The notes under the pieces are model-generated. The model saw only the letters and a list, made by a program, of their open reading frames with translations. It had not been told where the DNA came from and did not search any database. The position numbers were made by a program, and so were the translations under genes. Positions 1 to 8,130 of a DNA stretch of 64,000 nucleotides are shown here, piece after piece. This DNA comes from Leucobacter chromiireducens subsp. solipictus (lineage in GTDB: Bacteria; Actinomycetota; Actinomycetes; Actinomycetales; Microbacteriaceae), in assembly GCF_016758195.1 (NCBI RefSeq), contig NZ_QYAC01000008.1, forward strand, positions 62,001-126,000. Reading direction: 5' to 3'. The number at the start of each line of letters is the position of its first letter. Positions within the stretch are counted from its first letter, which is position 1.

Positions 1-661
1 TGATCATCTGCCCGCCGGCGAAGCCGTTGGTCATGGCGTCGAGTTCGCTGAAGCCGGTCGGCACGCCCAGCATGCCGTCCGTCGCGCTGTTCGCCTTGTT
101 GATCTCCTCAAGCGCGGCATCGACGGCGAGATGCAGCGGCACGTAGTCTTCGCCCTGGCTTTCACCGGTCACGCCGTAGATTTCTGATTGTGCGACGTTG
201 ACGAGGTCGATCGCTTCGCCTTCTCCGGCGTAGCCCATCTGCACGATCCGGGTGCCGGCCTCGACGAGGCGCCGCAGCAGCGCCTTCTCCGCGACGATCT
301 CGGCGTAGAAGCTGGCGTTCGCGGCGGTCGGAACGATACTCGTGACGGTGTGCAGGTATTCGGCGCCGCCCGCACGCTGCAACTCGCCGCTCTTCGTCAG
401 TTCGTCCGTGACCGTAATGACGTCGGTGGGCTCGCCCCGGGAGTACAGGGAGAGCACGGCCTCGTAGATCACCTCGTGCTTGGGGACGTAGAAGTCGCCC
501 CCGGCGAGCAGGCCGGTGACGTCCGCGACCGCGTCCTTTGACAGGAGCATTCCGCCGAGCGCACTCTGCTCGGCGAGCAGGTCGTACGGCGGCGTGCGTT
601 CGTGTCCGCGGGGAAATTCTTCCGCGGGGGAATCTGGGATACCCAGGTGTGCGATCGACAC
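1..661 (-). CDS. dnaB: Replicative DNA helicase DnaB (N-terminal part, gene runs off the window)
   Basis: Hexameric 5'-3' helicase that unwinds DNA ahead of the replisome. The 220 codons present read as the DnaB N-terminal domain (TPPYDLLAEQSALGGML, then a helical collar) and stop at the start of the RecA-like ATPase domain (GVPTGFSELDAMTNGFAGGQ), just before the Walker A motif. The start is GTG at 661, preceded by AAGGAG eight bases upstream. It lies downstream of rpsF-ssb-rpsR-rplI on the same strand, a usual actinobacterial order, but is separated from rplI by about 475 bases with its own regulatory region. Family assignment is secure from the sequence; the C-terminal half is outside the window. 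Confidence 0.95.
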   Translation of the reverse strand, partial: MSIAHLGIPDSPAEEFPRGHERTPPYDLLAEQSALGGMLLSKDAVADVTGLLAGGDFYVPKHEVIYEAVLSLYSRGEPTDVITVTDELTKSGELQRAGGAEYLHTVTSIVPTAANASFYAEIVAEKALLRRLVEAGTRIVQMGYAGEGEAIDLVNVAQSEIYGVTGESQGEDYVPLHLAVDAALEEINKANSATDGMLGVPTGFSELDAMTNGFAGGQMI

Positions 662-775
662 TCGATCACTCCTTCTCGATGCCTTGGGAACGGCGACTCT
701 TCCATCAGACACCCGACCCCGGACATTCACGTTACGGGCACCCGGGGAGGGGCTCAAGCCTCACACAATTCTACC

Positions 776-904
776 TGTGGATAACTTCGTGGATAACCGG
801 GCGATTTTTCCCACATGTTATCCACATGCTTGGGGACAACGTGTGGATAGGTGTGGAGTATTCCGCCGAATTATCGCTCTGATCTGGTGTTTATACTTTC
901 CACA
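776..904. other. Cluster of DnaA boxes upstream of dnaB
   Basis: Two perfect 9-mers of the DnaA box (TGTGGATAA at 776-784, TTATCCACA at 818-826), two one-mismatch copies (CGTGGATAA 788-796, TGTGGATAG 842-850) and weaker copies near 807-815 and 896-904 lie within about 130 bases, in a locally AT-richer stretch. This is as dense as the oriC regions flanking dnaA 17 kb away. The rest of the 662-1077 gap shows no gene. Function is inferred: DnaA binding that regulates dnaB, titrates DnaA, or marks an accessory origin part. Confidence 0.7.
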
Positions 905-1077
905 GGGGGAAAGTTATTCAACTTTCAGGGTGACATTGAAGACGACGGCGCGTCGTGAAGTGTGGAGAACTACCCTGCGATAGGCGCGCTGTCAAGCCGC
1001 GGCTGACACGCCCGCGATGCTCCCGCGACACGCCCGGTTCACCCGTTCTTCGCGCGCTATCTGCCTCCGGAAAAGCG

Positions 1078-1122
1078 CAACGGCGGGGTGGCGATCCGAA
1101 GAGGATCACCACCCCGCCGTTG
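1078..1122 (-). terminator. Strong hairpin downstream of rplI
   Basis: Inverted repeat with arms 1078-1097 and 1103-1122 (20 bases each, one internal mismatch) and a 5-base loop, placed 15 bases after the rplI stop codon. It probably ends the rpsF-ssb-rpsR-rplI transcript and separates it from dnaB. Confidence 0.75.
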
Positions 1123-1136
1123 CGGGTGTCGCGAGC

Positions 1137-1586
1137 TTAGCGCTGCGAGATGACCTGGAGGGTCACCACTGCGTCGACGCCCTCGTGGAGGTGCACCGTC
1201 GCCTTGTACTCACCCGTCGACTTCACGCTGGGGAGCGTGATCTTGCGCTTGTCGACCTGGCCGAGGCCAGCGTCGGCGATCGCAGCCGCAACCGCGGCCG
1301 GCTTCACCGAACCGAAGAGGCGGCCACCGGTGCCGGTCTTCGCCTGGAGGCGGATCTTGCCCTCCTGGAGCTTGGCCTTGAGCGCCTGAGCGTCCTCGAC
1401 CGAAGCGAGCGCACGTGCGTCGCGAGCGGCACGGAGCTGTGCAACCTGAGCCTCGCCACCGCGGGTCCAGTGCACCCCGTAGCCCTGGGGCACGAGGTAG
1501 TTGCGTGCGTAGCCGTTCTTGACGTCAACGACGTCGCCGGCGGAACCGAGGCCCTGGACCTCGTTCGTGAGAATTACCTTCGCCAT
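1137..1586 (-). CDS. rplI: 50S ribosomal protein L9
   Basis: L9 binds 23S rRNA near the base of the L1 stalk. The 149-residue product has the N-terminal L9 RNA-binding segment ([28 protein letters not shown], with the typical GxxGdvvdVkdGYaRNyLiP pattern), a long central helix and a C-terminal domain; length is normal for the family. It is the last gene of the rpsF-ssb-rpsR-rplI cluster and is followed by a strong hairpin. Confidence 0.97.
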   Translation of the reverse strand: MAKVILTNEVQGLGSAGDVVDVKNGYARNYLVPQGYGVHWTRGGEAQVAQLRAARDARALASVEDAQALKAKLQEGKIRLQAKTGTGGRLFGSVKPAAVAAAIADAGLGQVDKRKITLPSVKSTGEYKATVHLHEGVDAVVTLQVISQR

Positions 1587-1600
1587 GATTCTCGTTCTCC

Positions 1601-1861
1601 TTAGCGGCCGGAGCCGGCGTAGGGGAGGAGTGCCATCTCGCGGGCGTTCTTCACGGCCTTCGCGATCAGTCGCTGCTCCTGCACGGAAACGCCGGTGATC
1701 CGACGCGCGCGGATCTTCCCACGCTCGGAAATGAACTTGCGAAGCGTTGCGACGTCCTTGTAGTCAATGACGCCGACGGTCTGCTTCTTGGCGGGTGCGA
1801 CGACCTTTGCGTTCTTGCCGCGACCCGGCTTGCGGGCTGCGCCGCTGGACTTGCCTGCCAT
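1601..1861 (-). CDS. rpsR: 30S ribosomal protein S18
   Basis: S18 pairs with S6 on the small-subunit platform. The 86-residue product contains the S18 core ([25 protein letters not shown], then [19 protein letters not shown]) after a basic N-terminal tail rich in Lys, Gly and Ala. I place the start at ATG 1861 (MAGKSSG); an ATG 33 bases further upstream would add residues not expected in S18. It sits 14 bases before rplI and after ssb, in the standard order. Confidence 0.97.
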   Translation of the reverse strand: MAGKSSGAARKPGRGKNAKVVAPAKKQTVGVIDYKDVATLRKFISERGKIRARRITGVSVQEQRLIAKAVKNAREMALLPYAGSGR

Positions 1862-1972
1862 AGTTGGTCTCTTTTCTGGTGATGTCTCAAGCACGCTCGA
1901 AACAAAAAGTTGATGCTCGCCGTCAGAGCGGACGGGAGGGTGCCTGCCGCGCGAGACGACAGAGAAGCGGCC

Positions 1973-2515
1973 TTAGAAAGGCTGCTCGTCGTCGAAGCCG
2001 CCGCCGAAGTCACCGGCACCGCCCTGCTGCGGCTGACCGCCCCAGGGAGTGTCCTGTGGCTGCTGCTGCTGAGGCGCTGCGGGCTGACCCCAGCTGCTCT
2101 GCCCTGCGGGCTGACCGCTGCCGCCGCCGAAGCCGCCAACCTGGCCGCGCGACTGTCCCCGAGAAATCTGGGCAGTTGCGAAGCGGAGCGACGGGCCGAT
2201 CTCTTCGACCTCAAGGTCGAGAGAGGTCCGCTGCTGCCCCTGGTTGTCGGTGTAGCTGCGCTGGGTCAGGCGGCCCTGCACGATCACGCGCGAGCCCTTC
2301 GTCAACGACGCGGCGATGTTGTCGGCGTACTCACCGTACGCGCGGCAACCGAGCCACAGCGGTTCGCCGTCCGACCAGTCACCCGACTGGCGGTCACGCA
2401 CGCGCGGGGTCGAGGCGATACGGAACGTCACCCACGACTTACCGGCCTGGCTCACGCGAGGCTCGGGGTCGGCAACGAGGTTACCGACGACAGTGATCAG
2501 CGGCTCGCCGGCCAT
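1973..2515 (-). CDS. ssb: Single-stranded DNA-binding protein
   Basis: Coats and protects ssDNA during replication, recombination and repair and recruits partners through its C-terminal tip. The 180 residues show the OB-fold (residues about 5-110, starting ITVVGNLVADPEPR), then a Gly/Gln/Pro-rich disordered linker (about 115-170), and an acidic C-terminal tip ending FDDEQPF, the partner-docking peptide. It lies between rpsF (3-base gap) and rpsR, the classic rpsF-ssb-rpsR arrangement. Confidence 0.97.
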   Translation of the reverse strand: MAGEPLITVVGNLVADPEPRVSQAGKSWVTFRIASTPRVRDRQSGDWSDGEPLWLGCRAYGEYADNIAASLTKGSRVIVQGRLTQRSYTDNQGQQRTSLDLEVEEIGPSLRFATAQISRGQSRGQVGGFGGGSGQPAGQSSWGQPAAPQQQQPQDTPWGGQPQQGGAGDFGGGFDDEQPF

Positions 2516-2518
2516 GAG

Positions 2519-2878
2519 CTACGCGCCCACCTTCGCTGCGCGAGCAGCCTTTGCCTGCTCGTGCTTCGCCTGCGCTGCGCGCTGGGCGATGAGCTCGTCG
2601 GAGCGCAGCACCTTGGTGCGGAGCACTGCCTCGGACAGGCCGAGCTGACGATCGAGCTCAGCGGTGGCTTCGTGCGACGCGGTGAAGTTCACCACGACGT
2701 AGATGCCCTCAGCCTGCTTGTTGATCTCGTAAGCGAGGCGACGCTTGCCCCAGATGTCGACGTTCTCGATCTCGCCGCCCGCGTTGCGGATGACGCCGAG
2801 GAACTTCTCCATGCTGGGAGCCACGGTGCGCTCGTCGATACCCGGATCGAGGATCACCATGAGTTCGTACGGATGCAT
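2519..2878 (-). CDS. rpsF: 30S ribosomal protein S6
   Basis: S6 forms the S6-S18 heterodimer on the 30S platform. The 119-residue product begins [13 protein letters not shown], the normal S6 start, and keeps the ferredoxin-like fold signature ([23 protein letters not shown]) with an Ala/Lys-rich C-terminal tail. The start at ATG 2878 is decided by AAGGAGG at 2890-2896, 11 bases upstream; an in-frame GTG at 2890 falls on the ribosome-binding site itself and is rejected. It is the first gene of the minus-strand operon. Confidence 0.96.
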   Translation of the reverse strand: MHPYELMVILDPGIDERTVAPSMEKFLGVIRNAGGEIENVDIWGKRRLAYEINKQAEGIYVVVNFTASHEATAELDRQLGLSEAVLRTKVLRSDELIAQRAAQAKHEQAKAARAAKVGA

Positions 2879-2889
2879 GTACTGACCCA

Positions 2890-2926
2890 CCTCCTTCGGA
2901 CTTCACGGCCACAGGATTTCTGTGGC
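2890..2926 (-). promoter_or_regulatory. rpsF leader hairpin, possible S6:S18 autoregulatory element
   Basis: Immediately before the rpsF ribosome-binding site the transcript can form a 7-bp hairpin (GCCACAG/CTGTGGC, DNA 2908-2914 and 2920-2926), followed by a CCG-containing stretch that runs into AAGGAGG. Bacterial rpsF leaders often carry an RNA motif with a hairpin and a conserved CCG that binds S6:S18. The resemblance here is only partial, so this is a candidate. Confidence 0.3.
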
Positions 2927-3069
2927 AGGAGGGTGTTTGTGCATCGTGCCCGCGCGTCGCGAAGAGTACGCCACGCACAGACAACCTGAACAGCTTAGCA
3001 TCTCTCCTGCCTCGGTGGGGTCGCCGTTCCGCCGAAGTTCGGGCTCCGTTTCGCCCGTAGGCTGTGGGC

Positions 3070-4272
3070 ATGCGGATCGCGCTCATCTCCCTGCACACCT
3101 CGCCCGCCGCGGTTCCGGGAAGCGGCGATGCCGGGGGCATGAACGTGGTGGTGGCCGCAGCCGCGGCCGCGCTCGCTCGCGCCGGGCACGAGGTCACCGC
3201 CTTCACCCGAGCCACGGCCGAGCTGCCCGCCGGAACGCGTGAGCTCGAGGCCGGCGTCCGGCTCACCGCCCTCCCGGTCGGAGATCCCGAGCTCCGCAAG
3301 GAACTCCTGCCGAGGCTCGTGCCGGAGTTTGCCACGCAGCTCGCCGCGCACGGTCCCTTCGACGCGGTGCACGCGCACTACTGGCTCAGCGGGCTCGCGG
3401 CGCTCCCGCTCGCGCAACGCAGCGGGATCACGCCGGCGGTGACGTTCCACACGGTCGCCGCGCAGAAGAACGCGCGCCTGGCCCCGGGCGATCGTCCCGA
3501 GCCCGCGCTGCGGCTCGCGGGGGAGCGCGCCCTCACGAGATCGGCCCAGCTCATCGCGTGCAGCCGCAGCGAGCTGAGCGGCATCACCGAGGGATACGGC
3601 GAGCCCGGGCGGCCCGCCGCGATCATCCATCCGGGCGTGGATACCGAACTCTTCCGCCCCGCGCCCGGCGCCGCGGGGCCGCTCCGCATCACCGTGCTCG
3701 GGCGCGTGCAGCCACTGAAGGGCCAGGATCTCGCCGTGCAGGCCGCCCTCGCGCTGGCGCGCCGCAATCCGGAACTCTGGGCGCGGTCCGAGCTGGTCAT
3801 CGCGGGGGAGCCCACGCCGGGGGCCGAGGCCTACGCCGCCGAGCTGCGCGCCCTCGCCACGCGAGGCGGTATCGCCGATCGTGTCAGGTTCCTCCCCGCG
3901 CAGGATCGGGCGGCCTCCGCGCGGCTCCTCGCCGAGAGCAGCGTGGTCGTGGTGCCCTCGCACTCGGAGTCGTTTGGGCTGGTCTCGCTCGAGGCCGCGG
4001 CGAGCGGCGTGCCGGCGGTCGTCGCCGCGCACACCGGGCTCCTGGAGGCGTCCCCGCCGACCGCGGAGCTGCGGGTTGCCGGGCGCGACCCCGAGGTGTG
4101 GGCCGATGCGATCGCCGGGGTGTTGCAGGATCCCGCACGGCGCGCGACGCTGGGCCGAGAGGCCCGATCGTTCGCGCTCGCCCACAACTGGGACGCGCAC
4201 GCGCAGCGGCTGCTGGAGGTCTACGGCACGCTGGGCGCAGGCGTGTCTGTCACAGGCCTCGCCCCGGGATAG
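3070..4272 (+). CDS. mshA: GT4 glycosyltransferase, probable D-inositol-3-phosphate glycosyltransferase
   Basis: Family GT4 retaining glycosyltransferase, GT-B fold, about 400 residues. The N-terminus has the MshA-type donor/acceptor loop (GSGDAGGMNVVVAAAA); the C-terminal half has the Rossmann segment ITVLGRVQPLKGQDLAVQAA and the EX7E motif (HSESFGLVSLEAAASGVPAVV). MshA joins GlcNAc to inositol phosphate, the first step of mycothiol synthesis; the convergent ino1 and an MshB-like gene nearby support this. ATG 3070 is preceded by TAGGCT at 3058-3063 with a 6-base gap and no Shine-Dalgarno, so the mRNA is probably leaderless; a GTG six bases upstream is less likely. It could be another GT4 enzyme acting on lipids or sucrose. 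Confidence 0.75.
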   Translation: MRIALISLHTSPAAVPGSGDAGGMNVVVAAAAAALARAGHEVTAFTRATAELPAGTRELEAGVRLTALPVGDPELRKELLPRLVPEFATQLAAHGPFDAVHAHYWLSGLAALPLAQRSGITPAVTFHTVAAQKNARLAPGDRPEPALRLAGERALTRSAQLIACSRSELSGITEGYGEPGRPAAIIHPGVDTELFRPAPGAAGPLRITVLGRVQPLKGQDLAVQAALALARRNPELWARSELVIAGEPTPGAEAYAAELRALATRGGIADRVRFLPAQDRAASARLLAESSVVVVPSHSESFGLVSLEAAASGVPAVVAAHTGLLEASPPTAELRVAGRDPEVWADAIAGVLQDPARRATLGREARSFALAHNWDAHAQRLLEVYGTLGAGVSVTGLAPG

Positions 4273-4307
4273 CACGTGCCCCCGCAGCCCCAGGCGCCCC
4301 GCAGCCG

Positions 4308-4370
4308 AGCCGCCAGCCGCCAGCCGCCAGCCGCCAGCCGAGAGCCGGGAGCCGGGAGCCGGGAGCCGCG
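4308..4370. repeat. 7-bp tandem repeat, nine units
   Basis: Nine consecutive heptamers of the form AGCCGNN: four AGCCGCC, one AGCCGAG, three AGCCGGG, one AGCCGCG. They lie in the 342-base gap between the convergent mshA and ino1 genes. No gene is supported in this gap, which otherwise holds the ino1 terminator hairpin. Confidence 0.85.
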
Positions 4371-4525
4371 ACAACCAAACCAACGGAGATCCTGCGCCCA
4401 TGCCCGGTTTTCGCGAGAAAATCTCCGAGGTTTCCGTGAATCTCCGCTGGGATGGGTGACGCACCCGAGGCCCGCGATCCGGCACCCTCAGGTGCCACTC
4501 CGGCCGCCATCACCGCGGAAATCGA

Positions 4526-4568
4526 CGACAGCCTCGGTCCGCATCGAGGATGCAGTCCGAGGCTGTCG
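4526..4568 (-). terminator. Terminator-like hairpin after ino1
   Basis: Perfect 12-base arms CGACAGCCTCGG (4526-4537) and CCGAGGCTGTCG (4557-4568) with a smaller nested stem inside. It lies 46 bases beyond the ino1 stop, in the convergent gap, and may stop transcripts from both sides. Confidence 0.65.
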
Positions 4569-4614
4569 AAGAGCTGCTCCGGTGTCGTGCAACACGGGAA
4601 CCGCGGGAGAGTCG

Positions 4615-5688
4615 TTACGCGGCGGGGTCCGCGAGGAAGGCCTCGAGCTCTTCGCGCGCGGCGTGATCCGGCTTCTGCACGGGCGGCGACTTCATGAAGT
4701 ACGCGGATGCGGCCTCGACCGGGCCGCCCAGGCCGCGATCCTTCGCCACCTTGGCGATCCGGATCGCGTCGATCATCGTGCCCGCCGAGTTGGGGGAGTC
4801 CCACACCTCGAGCTTGTACTCGAGCGTCATCGGCACGTCGCCGAAGCCGCGGCCCTCGAGCCGCACGAACGCGAACTTCCGGTCCTCGAGCCACGGCACG
4901 TGATCGCTCGGGCCGATGTGGACGTCGTCGGGATGCATGTCCACGTCGAGATTCGACGTCACGGCCTGCGTCTTCGAGATCTTCTTCGACTTCAGGCGGC
5001 TGCGCTCCAGCATGTTCTTGAAGTCCATGTTGCCGCCGACGTTCAGCTGGTACGTGTGGTCGAGCGCGATGCCGCGGCTCTCCATAAGGCGGGCGAGCAC
5101 GCGGTGCGTGATCGTTGCGCCCACCTGGCTCTTGATATCGTCGCCGACGATCGGCACCCCGGCCGCGACGAACTTCGCCGCCCACTCGGGATCGCTCGCC
5201 ACGAACACCGGAACCGCGTTCACGAACGCGACGCCGGCATCGAGTGCGGCCTGGGCGTAGAACTTCACCGCGTCGTCGCTGCCGACGGGCAGGTAGCACG
5301 CGAGCACCTCGGCCCCGGAGTCGCGCAGCGCCTGCGCCACGTCAACGGGATCCGCCGTGGACTCCGTCACAGCGTCGCGGTAGTACTCGCCCAAACCGTC
5401 AAGGGTCGGGCCGCGCTGCACCGTCACGCCGAGCTCGGGCACGTCGGAGAACTTGATCGTGTTGTTGTGGCCGGCCCAGATGGCGGACCCGAGATCCAGC
5501 CCGACCTTCTCCGCGTCGACCTCGAACGCCGCGACGAACTCGAGGTCCGACACGTGATAGCCGCCGAGCCGGACATGCATCAGCCCCGGGACCTGGGCGT
5601 CATCGGCGGCGCCCCGATAGTATTCGACTCCCTGCACGAGCGAACTCACACAGTTGCCAACGCCCGCGAGGGCCACCTTCACACTCAT
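4615..5688 (-). CDS. ino1: Inositol-3-phosphate synthase
   Basis: NAD-dependent cyclisation of glucose-6-phosphate to myo-inositol-phosphate, the precursor of phosphatidylinositol and mycothiol. The 357-residue product has the NAD-binding loop near the N-terminus ([16 protein letters not shown]) and the family core [20 protein letters not shown] and [12 protein letters not shown] with [11 protein letters not shown], matching the short prokaryotic form. The start is ATG 5688 (MSVKVAL) behind AGGGG. It follows the MshB-like gene and faces mshA. A -10-like TAGACT lies about 45 bases upstream of the start, so it may also have its own promoter. Confidence 0.95.
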   Translation of the reverse strand: MSVKVALAGVGNCVSSLVQGVEYYRGAADDAQVPGLMHVRLGGYHVSDLEFVAAFEVDAEKVGLDLGSAIWAGHNNTIKFSDVPELGVTVQRGPTLDGLGEYYRDAVTESTADPVDVAQALRDSGAEVLACYLPVGSDDAVKFYAQAALDAGVAFVNAVPVFVASDPEWAAKFVAAGVPIVGDDIKSQVGATITHRVLARLMESRGIALDHTYQLNVGGNMDFKNMLERSRLKSKKISKTQAVTSNLDVDMHPDDVHIGPSDHVPWLEDRKFAFVRLEGRGFGDVPMTLEYKLEVWDSPNSAGTMIDAIRIAKVAKDRGLGGPVEAASAYFMKSPPVQKPDHAAREELEAFLADPAA

Positions 5689-5756
5689 CGCACCCCTGTT
5701 CTCAGTTCTGGCGCTCGGCGCGCCCGACGCCATAGTCTACTCCGCCCCGCGTTCCG

Positions 5757-6584
5757 CTACCCGGTCGGGTTCTCACGGAGCCGGAATGCCTCCTGCGCGC
5801 CGATCGGCTGCCGCTGGCCGCCGACGTGCACAATGTCGTCGCCGTCCACGGTGAGCTGGGTCGCGTGGGCTCGCAGTGCGGCGACCTTTCGGTCGAGCCA
5901 GGGCGTGACGTCGTGCACCGCCACGGCATCCGTCTCGGTGCCCGTCTCGGCATCCGCCACGGGGGAGTCGACCGCCTCGGCCCCCACGGCGGCGGCCGGA
6001 TCGGACACGATCTCCCAGAAGGGGAGCCCCAGGGCGTGGGCCACCGCACGGGCGATCCGGTGGGCGAAGACGTGGTCCGGGTGGCCGTAGCCGCCCCCGT
6101 CGTCGTAGCTCACGATGCCCCGCGCCCCCGCGTCGTGCGCTGCGGCGAGGAGATCGTTGAGCGCCTCGACCGCGGGCGCGCGCGTGAGGGCGTCCCGCCC
6201 GGCATCCGGGGCGGCAGCCGCGCGACCGTCCGGCCCCCACTCCATGCCCGAGTCCTCGTAGATGACGGGGGAGAGGCCCGCCGCCCGCGCGGGCTCGACG
6301 CCGAGGAAGGCGTGGCGCTCAAGTCCGAGCATGAACAGCGCCGCCGCGAGCTCGGCCTGTCGGTGCGGCGCGAGGCCCTCGGTGCCCTGCAGCGCGGAAA
6401 ACGGGCCCGGGACCACCTCACCGCGTTCACCGCGGGTGAGCGTTACCAGGAGCGGTTCCTGCCCGGCGGCCGCGAGACCGGCGAGTGTTCCGCCCGTCGT
6501 AATCGTCTCGTCGTCGGGGTGGGCGTGCACGAACATCATGCGTGGCGTCCCGCCGAACCAGCTGCTCGCGTCCGCTGCCTGCAT
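5757..6584 (-). CDS. mshB: PIG-L family deacetylase, probable MshB (GlcNAc-inositol deacetylase)
   Basis: Zinc-dependent deacetylase of the LmbE/PIG-L family. About 275 residues. The catalytic metal site HAHPDDE sits about 19 residues from the N-terminus and the second metal ligand region reads YDDGGGYGHPDHVFAH, closely matching MshB and its relative Mca. MshB removes acetate from GlcNAc-inositol in mycothiol synthesis; Mca cleaves mycothiol conjugates. Start ATG 6584 has GGAGGA seven bases upstream. Another ATG at 6644 overlaps the pcnA stop as ATGA, but would add a low-complexity His/Thr-rich leader and has a weaker site. Neighbours ino1 and mshA favour MshB. Confidence 0.7.
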   Translation of the reverse strand: MQAADASSWFGGTPRMMFVHAHPDDETITTGGTLAGLAAAGQEPLLVTLTRGERGEVVPGPFSALQGTEGLAPHRQAELAAALFMLGLERHAFLGVEPARAAGLSPVIYEDSGMEWGPDGRAAAAPDAGRDALTRAPAVEALNDLLAAAHDAGARGIVSYDDGGGYGHPDHVFAHRIARAVAHALGLPFWEIVSDPAAAVGAEAVDSPVADAETGTETDAVAVHDVTPWLDRKVAALRAHATQLTVDGDDIVHVGGQRQPIGAQEAFRLRENPTG

Positions 6585-6640
6585 CGTGGATTCCTCCGTG
6601 TGTGAGTGGTGGGGTGTGGTGGCCGGGGTGGGATGCTCGA

Positions 6641-8077
6641 TCATGCCGCGCCCTGCGCCGCATACCAATCGCGGAGCCGCGCCTCGGCCGCGGCCTCCCC
6701 GATGGGCCCCTCGTCGAGCCGCAGCTCGAGCAGGAACTGGTACGCCTGGCCCACCAGCGGCCCCGGCGGGATCTCCAGAATCGACATGATCTGGGCACCG
6801 TCGAGCTCGGGGCGCACCGCCGCGAGTTCCTCGGCCTCCGCGAGCTCCGCGATCCGGCGCTCGATGTCGTCGTACGCGTGCTCCAGCCGTTCCGCCTTGC
6901 GCCGGTTGCGCGTGGTCACGTCGGCGCGCGTGAGGATGTGGAGCTGCTCGAGTTCGCCTCCCGCATCCCGCACGTAGCGACGCACGGCCGAGTCGGTCCA
7001 CGGCTGATCGCTGTACCCGAAGAACCGCAGGTGCAGCTCGACGAGCCGGGCAACCCGCTTCACGGTGTCGTTGTCGAAGCGCAGCTCCCGGAGTCGCTTC
7101 CGTGCCAGTTTGGCCCCCACCATGTCGTGGTGGTGGAAGGTGACACCGCCGCGCTCAAATCGTCGCGTGGCCGGCTTCCCGATGTCGTGAAGCAGCGCGG
7201 CGAGCCGGAGCACCAGATCCGGCGCCTCCTGCTCGGACGGCCGCCGCGCGATCTCCAGCTCGATCGCCTGCCGCAGCACGGTGAGGCTGTGCTCGTACAC
7301 GTCCTTGTGACGCCCGTGATCGTCCTGCGTGCTCTGCAGGGCCGTGAGCTCGGGGAGGAACCGCTCGGCCAGGCCCGTGTCCACGAGCAGCCGGATGCCG
7401 GGGACGGGGTCGGCGGCGCTCAGGAGCTTCACGAGCTCGTCCCGGATCCGCTCGGCCGAGATGATGTCGAGCCGCTCGGCAAGCTGCACCATCGCCGCTT
7501 GGGTGTCGGCGGACACCTCGAACTCAAGCTGCGCGGCGAACCGAGCGGCGCGCAGCATCCGCAGCGGATCATCGGTGAAGGAGGCCTCGGGGGCGCCGGG
7601 GGTGTGGATCCGGCCCGCGAGCAGGTCATCAACCCCGCCCGACACGTCGACGAGGCGCAGCTCGGGAAGCATCAGCGCCAGGGCGTTGATCGTGAAGTCG
7701 CGGCGCACCAGGTCGCCCTCGATCGTGTCGCCGTAGCTCACCACCGGCTTCCGAGAGTCCTCGCGGTAGATCTCCGCGCGATAGGTCGTGATCTCGACGA
7801 CCTCGCCGCGCACCCGCGCCGCGATCGTGCCGAAGTCTCGGCCCACATCCCACACGTTCGGGGTGAGTTCGTCAAGGATCGCCCGCGTCTCATCCGGCCG
7901 CGCAGAGGTGGTGAAGTCGAGATCTGTCACGCGGCGGCCGAGCAGTGCGTCCCGAACGGGCCCACCCACCAACGCAAACTCGTGGCCCCGAGCCGCAAAC
8001 GCCTCGGCGAGCGTCGCGACAGGTGCGGATGCGGCGATCGCGCGCAACGCGTCCATGGATTCGGCAAGAGATGGCAT
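6641..8077 (-). CDS. pcnA: CCA tRNA nucleotidyltransferase
   Basis: Adds or repairs the 3' CCA of tRNAs. The 478-residue product has the class II nucleotidyltransferase head (LVGGPVRDALLGR, DLDFTTSA), the RRDFTINALAL motif, DDPLRMLRAARFAAQL, and a C-terminal HD domain (HLLHDIGKP-type: LAALLHDIGKPATRRF, HHHDMVGAKLA). It is useful here because the tRNA-Leu at 61.7 kb does not encode CCA. Start ATG 8077 is preceded by TACCCT with a 6-base gap, suggesting a leaderless mRNA. The gene heads pcnA-mshB-ino1 and is divergent from the DUF6049 gene, as in other actinobacteria. Confidence 0.95.
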   Translation of the reverse strand: MPSLAESMDALRAIAASAPVATLAEAFAARGHEFALVGGPVRDALLGRRVTDLDFTTSARPDETRAILDELTPNVWDVGRDFGTIAARVRGEVVEITTYRAEIYREDSRKPVVSYGDTIEGDLVRRDFTINALALMLPELRLVDVSGGVDDLLAGRIHTPGAPEASFTDDPLRMLRAARFAAQLEFEVSADTQAAMVQLAERLDIISAERIRDELVKLLSAADPVPGIRLLVDTGLAERFLPELTALQSTQDDHGRHKDVYEHSLTVLRQAIELEIARRPSEQEAPDLVLRLAALLHDIGKPATRRFERGGVTFHHHDMVGAKLARKRLRELRFDNDTVKRVARLVELHLRFFGYSDQPWTDSAVRRYVRDAGGELEQLHILTRADVTTRNRRKAERLEHAYDDIERRIAELAEAEELAAVRPELDGAQIMSILEIPPGPLVGQAYQFLLELRLDEGPIGEAAAEARLRDWYAAQGAA

Positions 8078-8130
8078 CCTCCAAGGGTACCTGGGGGACC
8101 GCACCGGTCCCGGTCTTTAGACTGGTGCGC
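8078..8130. promoter_or_regulatory. Divergent leaderless promoters of pcnA and the DUF6049 gene
   Basis: Only 53 bases separate the two start codons. TACCCT (8084-8089 on the minus strand) lies 6 bases from the pcnA ATG, and TAGACT (8118-8123, plus strand) lies 7 bases from the other ATG. Neither gene has a Shine-Dalgarno. Both fit the actinobacterial TANNNT -10 element placed so that transcription starts at or next to the start codon. Confidence 0.6.

Noticed and set aside
4308-4370. CRISPR array or protein-coding repeat
   Set aside because: Units are 7 bp with no spacers and no cas genes nearby; a simple tandem repeat in a non-coding gap.
4276-6090. A long open frame on the plus strand across ino1 and mshB
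   Set aside because: It lies antisense to two well-supported genes, has Arg/His-rich low-similarity sequence and begins in a tandem repeat; typical of GC-rich antisense frames.
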